Assembly: GCA_033977485.1 (NCBI GenBank)
Contig: CM066992.1
Coordinates: forward strand, 104,829,450-104,893,449
Origin: Hydrangea macrophylla
Taxonomy: Eukaryota; Streptophyta; Magnoliopsida; Cornales; Hydrangeaceae
Direction of reading: 5' to 3'
DNA length: 64,000 nucleotides
A program made the translations under genes and the position numbers. This document shows positions 23,168 to 34,474 of this stretch, in pieces. The first letter of the stretch is position 1, and each line of letters opens with the position of its first letter. A model generated the notes under the pieces. The model saw nothing but the letters and a program-made list of their open reading frames with translations, did not search any database and was not told where the DNA came from.

Positions 23168-24623
23168 TTGATTGAGACTCAGGGACATCTGGCCCTAAAG
23201 GCCAACATGGACAAATGGTATGCATATCTGGCTGATAGAAGATTGAAAATTAGCCCAACTGATGGTATGGTTAACTTGGCCGATTGTATCTACGAGGAAG
23301 AATTACCAAGGGAAGAAGAGATCCAAATGGAGGTATTGGAAACGGCCACTGCAAAGCTGGATGATTTGAAGGCTGACATTCAAGACCCCCTCTTGGAAGT
23401 TAACCTGGGTGAAGGAGGAGAACATAAACCAACTTATGTAAGCCAGATGCTAGAACCCCAGTTTCAGGCCGAAGTAATAGCAGTGTTACATAAGTATAAA
23501 GATTGCTTTACCTGGGATTACGATGAAATGCCAGGGCTATCTAGGGAGCTGGTGGAACACCGATTACCAATTAAATTGGGGTTCAAGCCGTTCAAACAGC
23601 TACCTAGGCATATGTCTCCAGAAGTAACACTGAAAGTCAAAGAAGAAATTGAGAGACTCCTTGGGGCCGGATTCATTCGAACTGCCAGGTATGTGGAGTG
23701 GGTCTCGAATGTGGTCCCTATGGTAAAGAAAGATGGAAAGCTAAGGGTTTGCATTGACTTCAAAAACCTTAACTTGGCAACTCCAAAAGACGAATACCCA
23801 ATGCCCATGGCCGATTAGCTAATTGATTCGGCCGCCAAGCATAAGATCTTGTCCTTTATGGACAGGCATTTAGGGTACAACCAAATTTATATCGCCGAGG
23901 AGGAAATCCCGAAGATAGCTTTTCGGTGACCGGGGGCAATTAGAACCTTTGAGTGGGTTGTTATGCCTTTTGGGTTGAAGAATGCAGGAGCCACCTATCA
24001 ACGGGCAATGAATTCAATCTTTCATGACACGATTGGACAATTCATGGAAGTCTACATTGATGATGTGGTGGTAAAGTCCGGTGATAACGCCGATCATTTG
24101 AGGGACTTGGAAAGGGCGTTTGAAAGAATGGGCTCACAAGCTGAAGATGAATCCCCTTAAATGTGCATTCGGCATTTCAGCAGGAAATTTCCTAGGTTCC
24201 TGGTACACCAATGATCCAAGTAGCAAAGCCCCAAGCCAACAAGAGGAATTACAGAGGCTACTCGGGCAGATCAATTTCTTGAGAAGATTCATATCCAACT
24301 ATGCCAGAAAGACTCAAGTATGGACTCCACTGCTAAAGATCAAGACCGATGAGGATTTCAAGTGGGAAGACAGCCATCAACAGGCCTTTGAAGGGATAAA
24401 GCAGTACTTGTCTACACCCCCCATGTTGATGCCACCCAAGAAGGGTAGGTACCTTAAACTACATATATCGGCCTCTGATTGCTCAATAGGCAGTATGTTA
24501 GCTCAAGATAATGAGAAAGGTAATGAGCAAGCCATTTATTACTTGAGTAGGATTTTAACTCCAATAGAGCAGCGCTATGCGCCGATTGAGAAGTTATGCT
24601 TGCCATTGTATTTTTCATCTTAA
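23168..24623 (+). pseudogene. pol: Reverse transcriptase and first RNase H of the Tat element
   Basis: The RT is recognisable from the DYDEMPGLSRELVEHRLPI lead-in near 23518 and the fingers block VKKDGKLRVCIDFKNLN. The palm block near 23860 reads FMDRHLGYNQI, then PFGLKNAGATYQRAMN, and the catalytic box VYIDDVVVKS is intact. The frame is broken by a TAG at 23816 and a TGA near 23927 where the family has FRCPGA. The frame changes again near 24130. The gypsy-type RNase H follows at about 24460 (LHISASDCSIGSMLAQ, YYLSRILTPIEQRYAPIEKL). Known role: cDNA synthesis from the genomic RNA. Confidence 0.88.
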
Positions 24624-24727
24624 AAGTTAAGAATATATATGCTTCCTGTTTTTAGTTATATCATATGTCAAACTGATGTGATTAAATATATGTTGTCAAG
24701 ACCTATTATGAGAGGCCGAATTGGAAA

Positions 24728-25459
24728 ATGGACCTGGCCTTAATGGAATTTTCCATTCAATACAGATCACAACAATCAGTCAAAGGCCAGGCCATTGCCA
24801 ATTTTCTGGCTGATCACCCAGATCCTACCAATCTGGGAGATCTGTCACTAACACCAAGGGCGCTAAGTACGTCCTTAGTCCTATGGACATTAATCTTTGA
24901 TGGCTCTAAGAATGCAGAAGGTGCTGGGGCAGGAGTGGTCATTGCATCACCTAAATATAAAAAGATAAAAATGTCATTTCGGTTTGATTTTAAATGTACC
25001 AATAATCCGGCCGAATACGAAGCTCTTATAATCGGGCTTGAGATACTCCTTCAAATGGGGGCATCATTTGTACATATAAAAGGAGATTCAGGGTTGGTGA
25101 TTGGACATATATCATGCGAATTTCAAATAAAGAGTTGGGAGCTATGCCCGTTTCACTCAGTGGCTACTCAACTTATGGATTCATTTGATGACATAAGTGT
25201 GAGCTATATCCCTAGGTCAAAAAATACAAAAGCCGATAAGTTAGCAAAGAAGGGATCAACCTCGTCAGCTAAAATGGGTTTAGAGGACCATGTTGTTATG
25301 ATACAAGTCCAATCGCTGCCATCCGTGTCAAAGAGAGGTTGGTATACCACCACCAATTCGGTCCTAATGGATGACAATGATTGGAGAATCCCTATCATCG
25401 AATACCTACAACACCTAAATGTTAGGGTGGACCGAAAAGTCAGACTGTTCGCAGTCTGA
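24728..25459 (+). pseudogene. pol: Second (archaeal-type) RNase H domain of the Tat element
   Basis: Open for 243 residues. The acidic catalytic positions look present: the Asp in LIFDGSKNAEGAGAG, the Glu in NNPAEYEALIIGLEIL and the Asp in IKGDSGLVIG. It continues to SYIPRSKNTKADKLAKKGS. A second RNase H between RT/RNase H and integrase defines the Tat group of Ty3/gypsy elements and is the main basis for the lineage call. It is separated from the preceding domain by a stop and about 100 bp of out-of-frame sequence. Confidence 0.85.
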
Positions 25460-25462
25460 TTT

Positions 25463-26679
25463 GTGGTGCTAGATGGGGAGCTATTTAAGAAATCCATCAG
25501 TGATGATGTAATCTTAAAGTGCCTCGAAAAGAAACAAGCCATGCAGGTAATGGCCGAAGTGCATGAAGGAATATGTGTAGCTCATCAGGCTGGTACTAAG
25601 ATGAAATGGCTCTTACAGAGATATAACTATTACTGGTCGGGCATGTTAAAGGACTGCATCATCTATGCCAAGGGATGTCAGGCTTGCCAAAAGAATGGCC
25701 CGATCAGAGAGTGCTGGCCAAAACCCTCCAACCTATTATCAAGTTGTGGCCGTTCAGAGGATGGGCCATGGATTTGATTGGCAAGGTTCTCCCTCCTTCA
25801 TCGGGCCAACATTGTTTTATTATAATAGCTATAGACTACTTTACTAAATGGGCAGAAGCAATACCGTGTAGGACGGTGACTCAGGCGACAGTGATTAAGT
25901 TTATTGAGGAACACATAATACACTGTTTCCGCCTTCCAGAGACTATTACGGCCGATCAGGGATCTGTGTTCACAGGGACTGAAACATCAGCCTTTGCAGA
26001 AAGTAAGGGAATTAAAATCCTTAACTCTACTCCATACTATGCTCAGGCTAACGGATAAGTCGAGTCAACAAACAAGATCCTTAAAGGGATCATTGAGAAG
26101 ATGATAGATGAAAACCCAAGAGAGTGGGACAAGCTACTGTCCGGAGCATTATGGGCCTATCAGACTTCTAAAAGGTCCAGCACTGGAGTCACTCCGTTCA
26201 TGCTGACCTACGAACATGATGCTATGCTACCTATGGAGGTCACAGTCCGATCGGCTAGGAGGGCATTACAAAATCATCTTGAGCCCGTTGAATACACTGA
26301 GACTATGATAGCTGAGTTAGAAGGGCTTGATGAAATAAGATTGGCAGCCCTAGATTCGTTTAAGGTACAAAAGCTACGTGCAGCCCGAACATACAACAAG
26401 AGGGTGAAAGAAAAGTCTTTCTGCATAGAGGATTTAGTTTGGAAGGCCGTCTTTCCTATAGGAGACAAGGATAACCAGTACGGTAAATGGTCGGTCAATT
26501 GGGAAGGTCCCTTCATCATTCACCAAGTCAAGAAAGGTGGAGCATATTGGCTACGTGATATAGATGGGGCAGTTCATGTTAGATTAATAAATGGTCAGTG
26601 TTTAAAGTCCTACTATCCTACTTTGTGGGAGACCATCGATCTTGAATATAAACCGAATCCAGGGCTAGAATATGAGTAA
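25463..26679 (+). pseudogene. pol: Integrase of the Tat element
   Basis: The zinc-binding region contains HEGICVAHQAG and CQACQKNG (25560-25690). After a frame change the catalytic core reads AIDYFTKWAEAIP, ITADQGSVFTG and, after an in-frame stop at 26056, VESTNKIL. These supply the D-D-E positions. The C-terminal part (26101-26679) has WDKLLSGALWAYQTSKRSS and TPFMLTYEHDAMLPMEV and ends in FIIHQVKKGGAYWL. Known role: insertion of cDNA into the host genome. At least one frameshift and one stop make this copy non-functional. Confidence 0.88.
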
Positions 26680-26801
26680 TTCATTAATTATGATCCTGAG
26701 CCCGAATGATAAAAACCATCGTTGTATTAAACAAGTTGAGCAAAACTTACTTACAAAATAAATACAGGAAAAATATACAAGTATAACAGAGGAATCGGCC
26801 T

Positions 26802-29800
26802 CTAGGCCGACTCAAAATTCCTAAGTTTTGCTTTCTGGTCTTCCCAAGTTCTTTCGGCCCTAGCCTGATCCTGTTTAGCTTTACCAAGCCGCTGAGTCCA
26901 CAAACGGGCAGTTGGAATGTTAGCTTGTAGTTGATCGCTGCATCTTTGGGCATTACCTCCCAACCGAGCCAAGAGCTCGTCAACCTTTGTCAGGGTCGCA
27001 TCATTAGTAACAGCTTCGGGCTCATACTTCTCCAATTGCGCCTTGAGTGAGACAATCCGGGCATGGAGCCAAGCATCCAGGGCGATTACTTGGGCTTGAG
27101 TTGCCTTCCCAGCCTTATATTTGGTCTTGGCCCCTAGAGGAACTGTATCGCTTTTTGTCGGGCTCTAAGTTGAGTTTCAGCCTCGATCTGAACGACAGAG
27201 GCCGACTGGTGTAGGACACGGGAGCTCGGTAACTGTTCCTGGACCTTAGTGAGCAATGCCAACTATCCGGGAATGAGAGAAGCATCTCCGATGAGGGTGG
27301 CCAAGGCGGTATCAGGCTCAGAGGCCGAGGGAAGATTGAGCAGGTCATAAGAGGTCAGCCCAAGAACCAGGTCCTTGGAACGCTGCAAGCTCAAGGGCGA
27401 CATGGTGGCGGGCGCAAGGGAACCCAAGTCAAATGCCCCGAGGTCTAAGTCGAAAAAGAAATTGTCAAATGGAATGAACGGTGCTGGATCTAGAGGAACG
27501 ACCTGTTCAAAAGGTTAAAAGTTAGAAGGGCTAATGTACTAACAAAAGAGAACCCGAATGCAAAGCGTAATAATACCTGGGTGGGTACTGATGAGGTCGA
27601 TGCATCTTGAACGGCCTCGCTGCTTAGTTGGGAAGTTGGTGGTTGCGATGACTGTTGGTCTGGCTCTAAAGAGGGGAGTGGGGGGGCTGTAATCCTCTCC
27701 TACGTTTGGATGCTCGTTTCTTCACCTATGGTTTGAGCAGTTTCTACGACGACCGATGTTTCCACTGGCTCCCGATCTTCGTTGTTGGTTGGTGGCGGTC
27801 CAGCGGGAGTAGAAGAAGTTAGAAGATCGGCCTCAGTTGTTTCTTTCATGTGTTAAGAGGATAATTCCATGGCAACTGGAGAATCAGCCCGATCAGATGT
27901 ATCAGCAGTGGTCCTGTCTTCTGCCAGATGAACCATTTGGTCAACTTCTTTAGCGGCCTCTACAGTGGAATCATCCTCAAGCACGCCCTCACTGCTGGAG
28001 GAAAGGACTACTTGCTCCGGGGTGCTGCCCCCAACAGGATCAATGTTTTCATCCACGTCTGAAGGGGTCAGAGGTGGTAGGATATGAAGGGGCATAACCC
28101 TTACTGTAACTTGCTCGAGGTAAGCCACCGCCTGAGTAGTAGAGGGGGGGAGATTGGCGGGAAGGCCTGATGAAGGAGCTGTTTGTGACTGTGGGCCCTG
28201 CTCAGTCAGGTTATCACATGAATCCTCGTCCATAAGCTGAAATAGAGAAAAAAGGGGTTAGAAGTGTGATGGGTTTAGTTGGGTTGCGAAGCAAAGAAAA
28301 TATAGAGTACCTGAGTTGGGGTTGTTGCTTGTTTTTGCTTCTTCTTTGGTCCTTGCCCGGTGCCTGCTTACGAGCTGGCCTCTTGGCTGCTTGTTTCCAT
28401 CGGGTAGTCACCAATACAACCACTAGTACATCGGCCTCAGTGGCCGATGACACTTCAAATTGAAGAAGGGCCTCAGTAGCGGTGCCCTTGAAAATTTGGG
28501 AGGCCCGATCGGACCACCATTTGTTGAATACCTCAGAGACAACAAGACGGGCGGAGAAAGGAGTAAACTAGAATGCTGCCTTCAGTTTGCCTGACCGTTC
28601 CTTGATTTTCTTCACTTGCACATCATTGACAATGAGGCCGCGTTCTACCCAGTCAATGTTTACAGTTATGGCTGGTAGAACGGGCACCAGTTGAGAAAGC
28701 TCAAACTGATGGACATAAAGCGGGGCAAAGTAGTACTCTGCCCCAATTTATTGTTGGCAGAAGGAATTCTTGGGCTAAAGATCATGTCCCTAGCTACCAA
28801 GTAGCAAGAGAAGATTTCATTGTATGAGGACTGGGTGCCCGAGCCCAGTAGGCGGGGTTGTTGGGAAGTTAGAGAAATGTGGGAAAGTGGAGAGAAGAAA
28901 AGGGCGTGAAGAGAGGAGTAGCCCGATCGGCACACCCCTCATAAAAGAATGAAAAGCACTCCTCAAAGGTGTGAGAAGAAGGAGTAATGTCCAAGAAATG
29001 GAAGGCGAAAATAGGAATGGCCGCCAGTTGACGGGCAGCTGGCCTGTATTGTTGGAAATAAGAATACAGCCAAAGTTGAAGGATCCAAATTCGGCTTCCC
29101 TCTGCACTGAAGCCCGATTGAACAAAGTCGGTCACGCCTGTAGACACCCCAATTTTGACCGAACTATTAAACTTAGGGGGATTTATCTCTAGAAATCAAT
29201 GATGAATAATGTCCCGACGATTTTCTTCAAGTTCATCGCTTCGACTTCTGAAAAGCTTCAAATTCCCAAACCTTGCTCCTAATATCCCTAGATTTGGCCA
29301 ATCACTGACCATCTGTCTTGAGCTCACTGGATCATGGGTTACTTTCTAAAAAAAATAGAATAGATTGAATAATAATAATTATTATTATATTTTCTAAAAA
29401 TAACATTGTTTCCTGTATTTTATTTAGATTTAAAAAGAAAAAAATATACTATTTGGTAACTCATATGATTAATTTAGATTTAAAATGAAAAATGTGTCTA
29501 TACATATATATATATATATAGGAAAAGGAAAATAATAAAAGAAAGTAGCCCATGTGATTTGGAGAGTTAGAGATCCCTTGGCATATTCCTTATCTAAGAA
29601 ATACCCAAAAAGCCCTTTGTTGGGCACTAATCTCCCATGTGTTTTGAAGATGCTCTAGAATGTTCCTTTATTCTAGCCAACTTAAATGCCTTTCAAGTTT
29701 ATTGGAATTACATAGAAGTGCCATGGAGAATTAGAGATGCCATAGAATATTCCTAACCCACCACAAATTGACCTATCTACCCTTATTTTAGCCCCTAAGA

Positions 29801-30067
29801 TAATGAAAGTCTATAAAAAAAATCATTTTCTCTCATTTTGTGGGGGGAGACACTTGAATTGTATAGAGAAATATTGGGAGAGCTTTAGAGGAAAGAAATA
29901 TAGAGAGAGAAACTCTACCAATTATTTTACCCAAATCCCACCAAAACTCTACCCAACCATCAAATCACCATTGAAGGAGCTTGAAGCTTGAGGAAGAAGA
30001 AGAGGAAAAGCTTGAGGAATTCAACATCTCTACAAGTTTTGAGAAGATCTAGAGGTAAAGCCTTCAA

Positions 30068-30098
<31 letters not shown>

Positions 30099-33013
30099 TC
30101 AATCACAAGTTCTTAGATCTAGGAACTTTTCACATTTTCAAAACCTCTCTTCTTACCCCATTTCATCACATACCACCAAGAACTTATGATTGAATTTCAT
30201 GACATCTCATTAATTTGGATCTAATTAATGCCTTGGGTTTGAGATAAATTAGTTTTGAAGAATTTGTGTTCCTAAATAAAACTTTGATTTCCTTTATTTC
30301 GATTTGATTCATAAGGTTCATGAGATCTTCCATATCTCATTGAAACTCTTTGAATTTGATTCCTTATTCTCTTATAACCTTGTGATTCATATGGAGATTA
30401 AAATGAATCATGGTCATAATCTACACATAGTTGGTGAGATACTAGTATCAACTCATGACTAGGATCTCTTTACTATGAATCTTATGGAATTCATACTATA
30501 TTCCATGGAGATTAGAGTAGATTTGTTTTTTTTAGTCTCCAATGACCATCAAATGGTAGGAGAAGTAGTTTAGTTTAAGTCCATCTCTATGGCTTAGACT
30601 AATCTCTTCCTTGGGTTTTGAGAAATTCTCTATACTTCATCTAAAACCTACATGTATAGATGTCCTTAGTCTCCAATGACCATCAAATGGTAGGAAAAAA
30701 TGGTTTAGTTTAAGTCCAACTTCATGATGTAATAGTTGGGGTTAACAAATAAAGTTGAACTTGACAAATGAAAACAGTGAGTTCACAAACTGTTTTTGAT
30801 CAAAGATTTTTAGTTCGAAATCTAACCGTTGAAATCAAGTGAAACCAACGGGAAAGTGTTAATAACACAATGTTCTACCGCTGTAATTTTTGTTTTAAGG
30901 TAGTTTCTTGTTTAAAATGGTTTGGTCATGAGTTTTGTGAAGTACCAACAATCTGCCCAGAATTTCAGCACAGCAACACTCTTTTGGAATAAATAAATCG
31001 GGATTTTAATAAAGTGTTTGTGACCCTTTAATAATTGTTTCTAAGAACCTTAATGTGTTAGGAAGGTTCTCTAAAAAGAATGAAGCAATTCAGATTTTTT
31101 TGTTATTTTTAAAAAATCATACAAGATCTCTGGATAGAGAGTTGTAAAATCCTGAGTGAGGTCTAGTATTTTCCGTATTCCCGGAGATCTAACCGTTGAA
31201 ACCTCGGTTTTCTTGTTGAGTTAGAAACTAGACTCACAGAGACATAACATATCCAAAAATCATCAAGATCCAACCATTGGAAGTATTTTATTTCTATTTA
31301 TTAAGATCTGATCTGCTCTCTGTAATTCATAAAAAACTGCTACTGTTTTTTGTTTAATCTTATTTATTTCAACTCAAATGGTTCCCTAATGTCTTGGGAC
31401 CCAAATCATGTTTTGAATAATGATAATTTAGCTTAAATCCAGAGGCTAAGTGATCCAAATTAGTGAATAAATCCATGTTTTATTCTTATTCACATTCATT
31501 CATTCATGTACATCAATGCTTATGATTAGAACTAGCTATTGAATAAAGTTGGATTTCATGCTTAATAGATCTAAGCTAGATAATTGGGATTGATTTTTTG
31601 ATATCATATTATTATGTGAAGCATGTGGACTAATCTTTGTTTTGTAGTGCATTTGAGGTACAATTTCTCATCTCTTCTCCGGTTTATTTACTTCATTGAT
31701 TTTAATTGATTTTCGACTCCATGTGCGACACCTTAGCTTAGGTTTTGCCTTATGTGAATATGTGAATTAGAGACCTTTTCTTAGGCTTTGTATTTTGTGT
31801 ATGCATTGCACGTTTCCATTTCGCGGCTGGATCCCGGGTAAGTTCTCTAGTTCCTTACTTGCACATCATGATGTTTGCTAGTTGAATTATGTGACTTATG
31901 AATGATATTTTACCGCTAGCAATTTTACACCATTTCCAACATGCTTGTGTTATGTATACCCCCTTTCATTCCATAATCCCCGGACCCAGTTTATCTTTGG
32001 TTTCGCAAAAGATCAGTTTGCTTTAAAATGGTTTCTTAATTTTCCTTTTAAAAATTAAGTGGCGACTCATTTGTTTTTGAATTTGGAATTTGAAAAATGT
32101 TTTAAAAACAAAAGTAGGCCCAAATGCCGGTATCCACAACGTCACAGACCAGATGTGCCCAGACAAGAGTGGCGAGGGATAGATGCTTACTAGAGGCCAG
32201 AGCCAAAGCTAAAGTGGTGTATTCTTTAGTAATGGCCTGACTAACTGAATAGAAGAGATACATGTTCAGCCAGTAGATGAAGAAGGCAGTATGTATGGCA
32301 TCAGTCACATTAGCCCCTTCCTTGTCCATGCAAGCGGTCAAGAAACTGTCAAAAGCTATAATTGGCTGATACAAAACGGCCCCGTCTTTGACTAATTCTT
32401 ATTGAGGGTAGGAAAAACTGGCCGTTCCAACGTCAAGGCCAAGAATAATTTCTTGTCCGTGGGGGTGGAGCCCGAGAAAATAGCTCACATCCTTTACGAT
32501 TGGTGCCATCAGGCCACAATAGAAAAGAAACCTGTTGCTTGAAGAGGACCAGAACAAAAGGGCTGAGAAGAAGAGAGGTTGGTCTATTTCCAGTCTTGAA
32601 CGGCTGAGCATAATGGCGTCATAGATGCCCGTCTGCTTCCAAACATCGACCTTAGAGGCTGATACCCTAACTACCCATTTGTCTCAGTCTGCAGCAGGGG
32701 TGGGCTAGCCTCTGATTGGGTGTGTAGTAGTCTAGACTTTGCTCTAGTTGGCAGGTAACTAAAGGAATGATTCATTCTCCACCAGCTTGAAGTAGAGGTT
32801 GAAGGCTATCGGAGGATCACCATGAAACGTCGTGCCAAGGCCAGGCGCTGCTGGGGTATCGTCAGTAGTGCTGTAGGGGGTGAAGCTGTCGGTGGAGATT
32901 TTTAAAGCGTGGGCCTTAGCTAATGCCCTGACTTCCTTACAGCGATTCTGGGGTGGAGGAGCATCTAAGAAGGTCTTCTTGCCTTTGGCAGCTGAAGCAG
33001 TTTTGGGGGCCAT
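26802..33013 (-). pseudogene. Antisense reading frame with plant-mobile-domain-like motifs, split by a solo LTR
   Basis: Read on the minus strand from ATG at 33013. One frame continues to 32139 with stops at about 32759 and 32399 and at least one between. It contains APIVKDVSYFLGLHPHGQEI and then HTAFFIYWLNMYLF, KEYTTLALALASSKHLSLAT and LVWAHLVCDV. Beyond the solo LTR it continues with GFSAEGSRIWILQLWLYSYF. Taking out the LTR and one duplication copy keeps the frame. These motifs and their spacing match the plant mobile domain (PMD, Pfam PF10536). Downstream blocks (28453-27853, 27348-26802) are low-complexity, basic or Gln/Glu-rich and probably the C-terminal part, broken by frameshifts. Antisense ORFs are known from Tat elements such as Grande and Retand. 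No function is established here. Confidence 0.65.
29139..32138. mobile_element. Solo LTR (3000 bp) inside the antisense frame
   Basis: Begins TGTAGACACC and ends GGTATCCACA (TG...CA with imperfect inverted ends). The flanking 5-mers ACGCC (29134-29138) and ACGTC (32139-32143) differ by one base. Inside there is no coding sequence. A leader-like AAATTAAGTGGCGACTCA motif lies close to the right end. A single long, non-coding LTR with these ends fits a Del/Tekay chromovirus solo LTR; family assignment is inference. Confidence 0.75.
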
Positions 33014-33285
33014 TTTGGTAGAGGAGATGGAGGTTTTCTTTGCTGGAAAGAATGGAGTTTAGAGAGAGAAGCTCTGGGATGCGGATCCTAGAGAGAGAGA
33101 GTGATAAAGACTCAAATAAGGAAGGTGAAGAGATTTTTGAACATTTCTTTACTTTATACGCTTTACATTTAATGTGGAGTGACTGGTGGGATTCTCGAGG
33201 ATTTGACAGTCTCTGTATGGTGGACACGTGGCATGCTCAAATTCAAAACGTCACATCAACCAAGGGCGGGACGTTTGATATGACC

Positions 33286-33299
33286 TTTTGGGGGGCAAT
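33286..33299 (+). promoter_or_regulatory. Polypurine tract of the Tat element
   Basis: TTTTGGGGGGCAAT immediately precedes the 3' LTR, the expected primer site for plus-strand DNA synthesis. Confidence 0.65.
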
Positions 33300-34474
33300 T
33301 GTTTGCACCCAAATATCGCCTAAGGTTTTCGATCCCGAATGGAATGTTGAATAGGTTTAGGATAGGCCGGCCCAGGGATTGCAAAGGCCCATCGGGCCCA
33401 AGAGGTGAACATCACATGGTTCAGAAGGACAAGGCTGTTGTCCTAAGTTTGGAAGCCCAATTGGTAAAGTCAGTCATGTATTGTTCAATCGAGCACTATC
33501 GTAAATGGGTAATAGCAAGACTGGAGCCCGATGGATAATTTTAGTGATAGGCATGACGATCGGACACCTTGCTAGGAATGAATGGTAAAGGCTGGTTACA
33601 AGAGCCCGAGTGGTCAGTAAGCATTCGTAAGGATGCCATTAGGCATGGAAGTCAGGAAGCGTAATGGGTAGTAGAGTCGCGAGCCCGATCTGGCTAAAGA
33701 TGTGATTGATGTTAGCCCGATGAGTTAAACATGGAAGGTGTTTCACTCTTAGTTGTCATAATGACATTTTTACGATTTTAAGGAAGTAGAGTCTGTTTTG
33801 GAAAGTAATCTAATCACGCCTAGCTGGATATGGGAGATTAATCGCTAAAATATAGGGATTGATTCAATCAGTTCAGATAAGGCAGGGATTGGAGATTAGT
33901 AAGGATTCTATAATCAATTAACCTCCTTGGAGCGCAAGTCAAGGAATCTTTACCTTATCAAAATTGGTTAGGGCCGCTATAAATATATAGGCAGGCCAAC
34001 CATGTAGAGGACTCCGCGTCATCTCGAAAAACAACACTCAAAACAGCATTCAACATAGCATTCAAAGCATTCAAACCTTTATGTTCCCGTTGTTCTGCAT
34101 CCATACCAAATAGGTCTGTCCTTTTGTTATTTTACTTTTTCATTCTTTGAACAATCAGGGCATGTTCTGGTCTTGTTCTTTGGTCGTATGTTTTATTTTT
34201 TCCAAACATTCAATAAAATATCTTCATATTTTATTAAACTGTTTGTGATTGTTTACCTAATAAACTTAGCACTATTTGGCTTGTGCACTTCAGTACTGCC
34301 AAGGGATTTTTAGTGAGGGTACTTTCCTACTCCTCATACACAGTCTCTCTATTTAGAAGACAGATCTAGAAAGCCTTGAGTATCACTCACTCAAGCGTAA
34401 TAGGAAATTAGTTTGCACACACACACATCGAGCCCGTTTGGCTCTGGCACGCCCGCGCAAAACTATAGCAAACA
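33300..34474 (+). repeat. 3' LTR of the Tat element (1175 bp)
   Basis: Starts TGTTTGCACCC and ends TATAGCAAACA. It matches 17163-18332 with substitutions and small indels throughout, so the insertion is not recent. Confidence 0.95.

Larger units (their letters stand above)
17163..34474 (+). mobile_element. Decayed Ty3/gypsy LTR retrotransposon, Tat lineage, with nested insertions
   Basis: Two direct LTRs with TGTTTGC...GCAAACA ends bound a 17.3-kb unit. The flanking 5-mers GTGAG (17158-17162) and GAGAG (34475-34479) differ at one base, as expected of an aged target duplication. Internal order is gag, protease, RT, RNase H, a second RNase H and integrase, followed by an antisense frame. A second, archaeal-type RNase H before integrase is the hallmark of the Tat clade. 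Stops and frame changes occur in most domains, so it is not autonomous. Two younger elements sit inside it: a hAT element at 19578-20742 and a solo LTR at 29139-32138. Confidence 0.93.
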
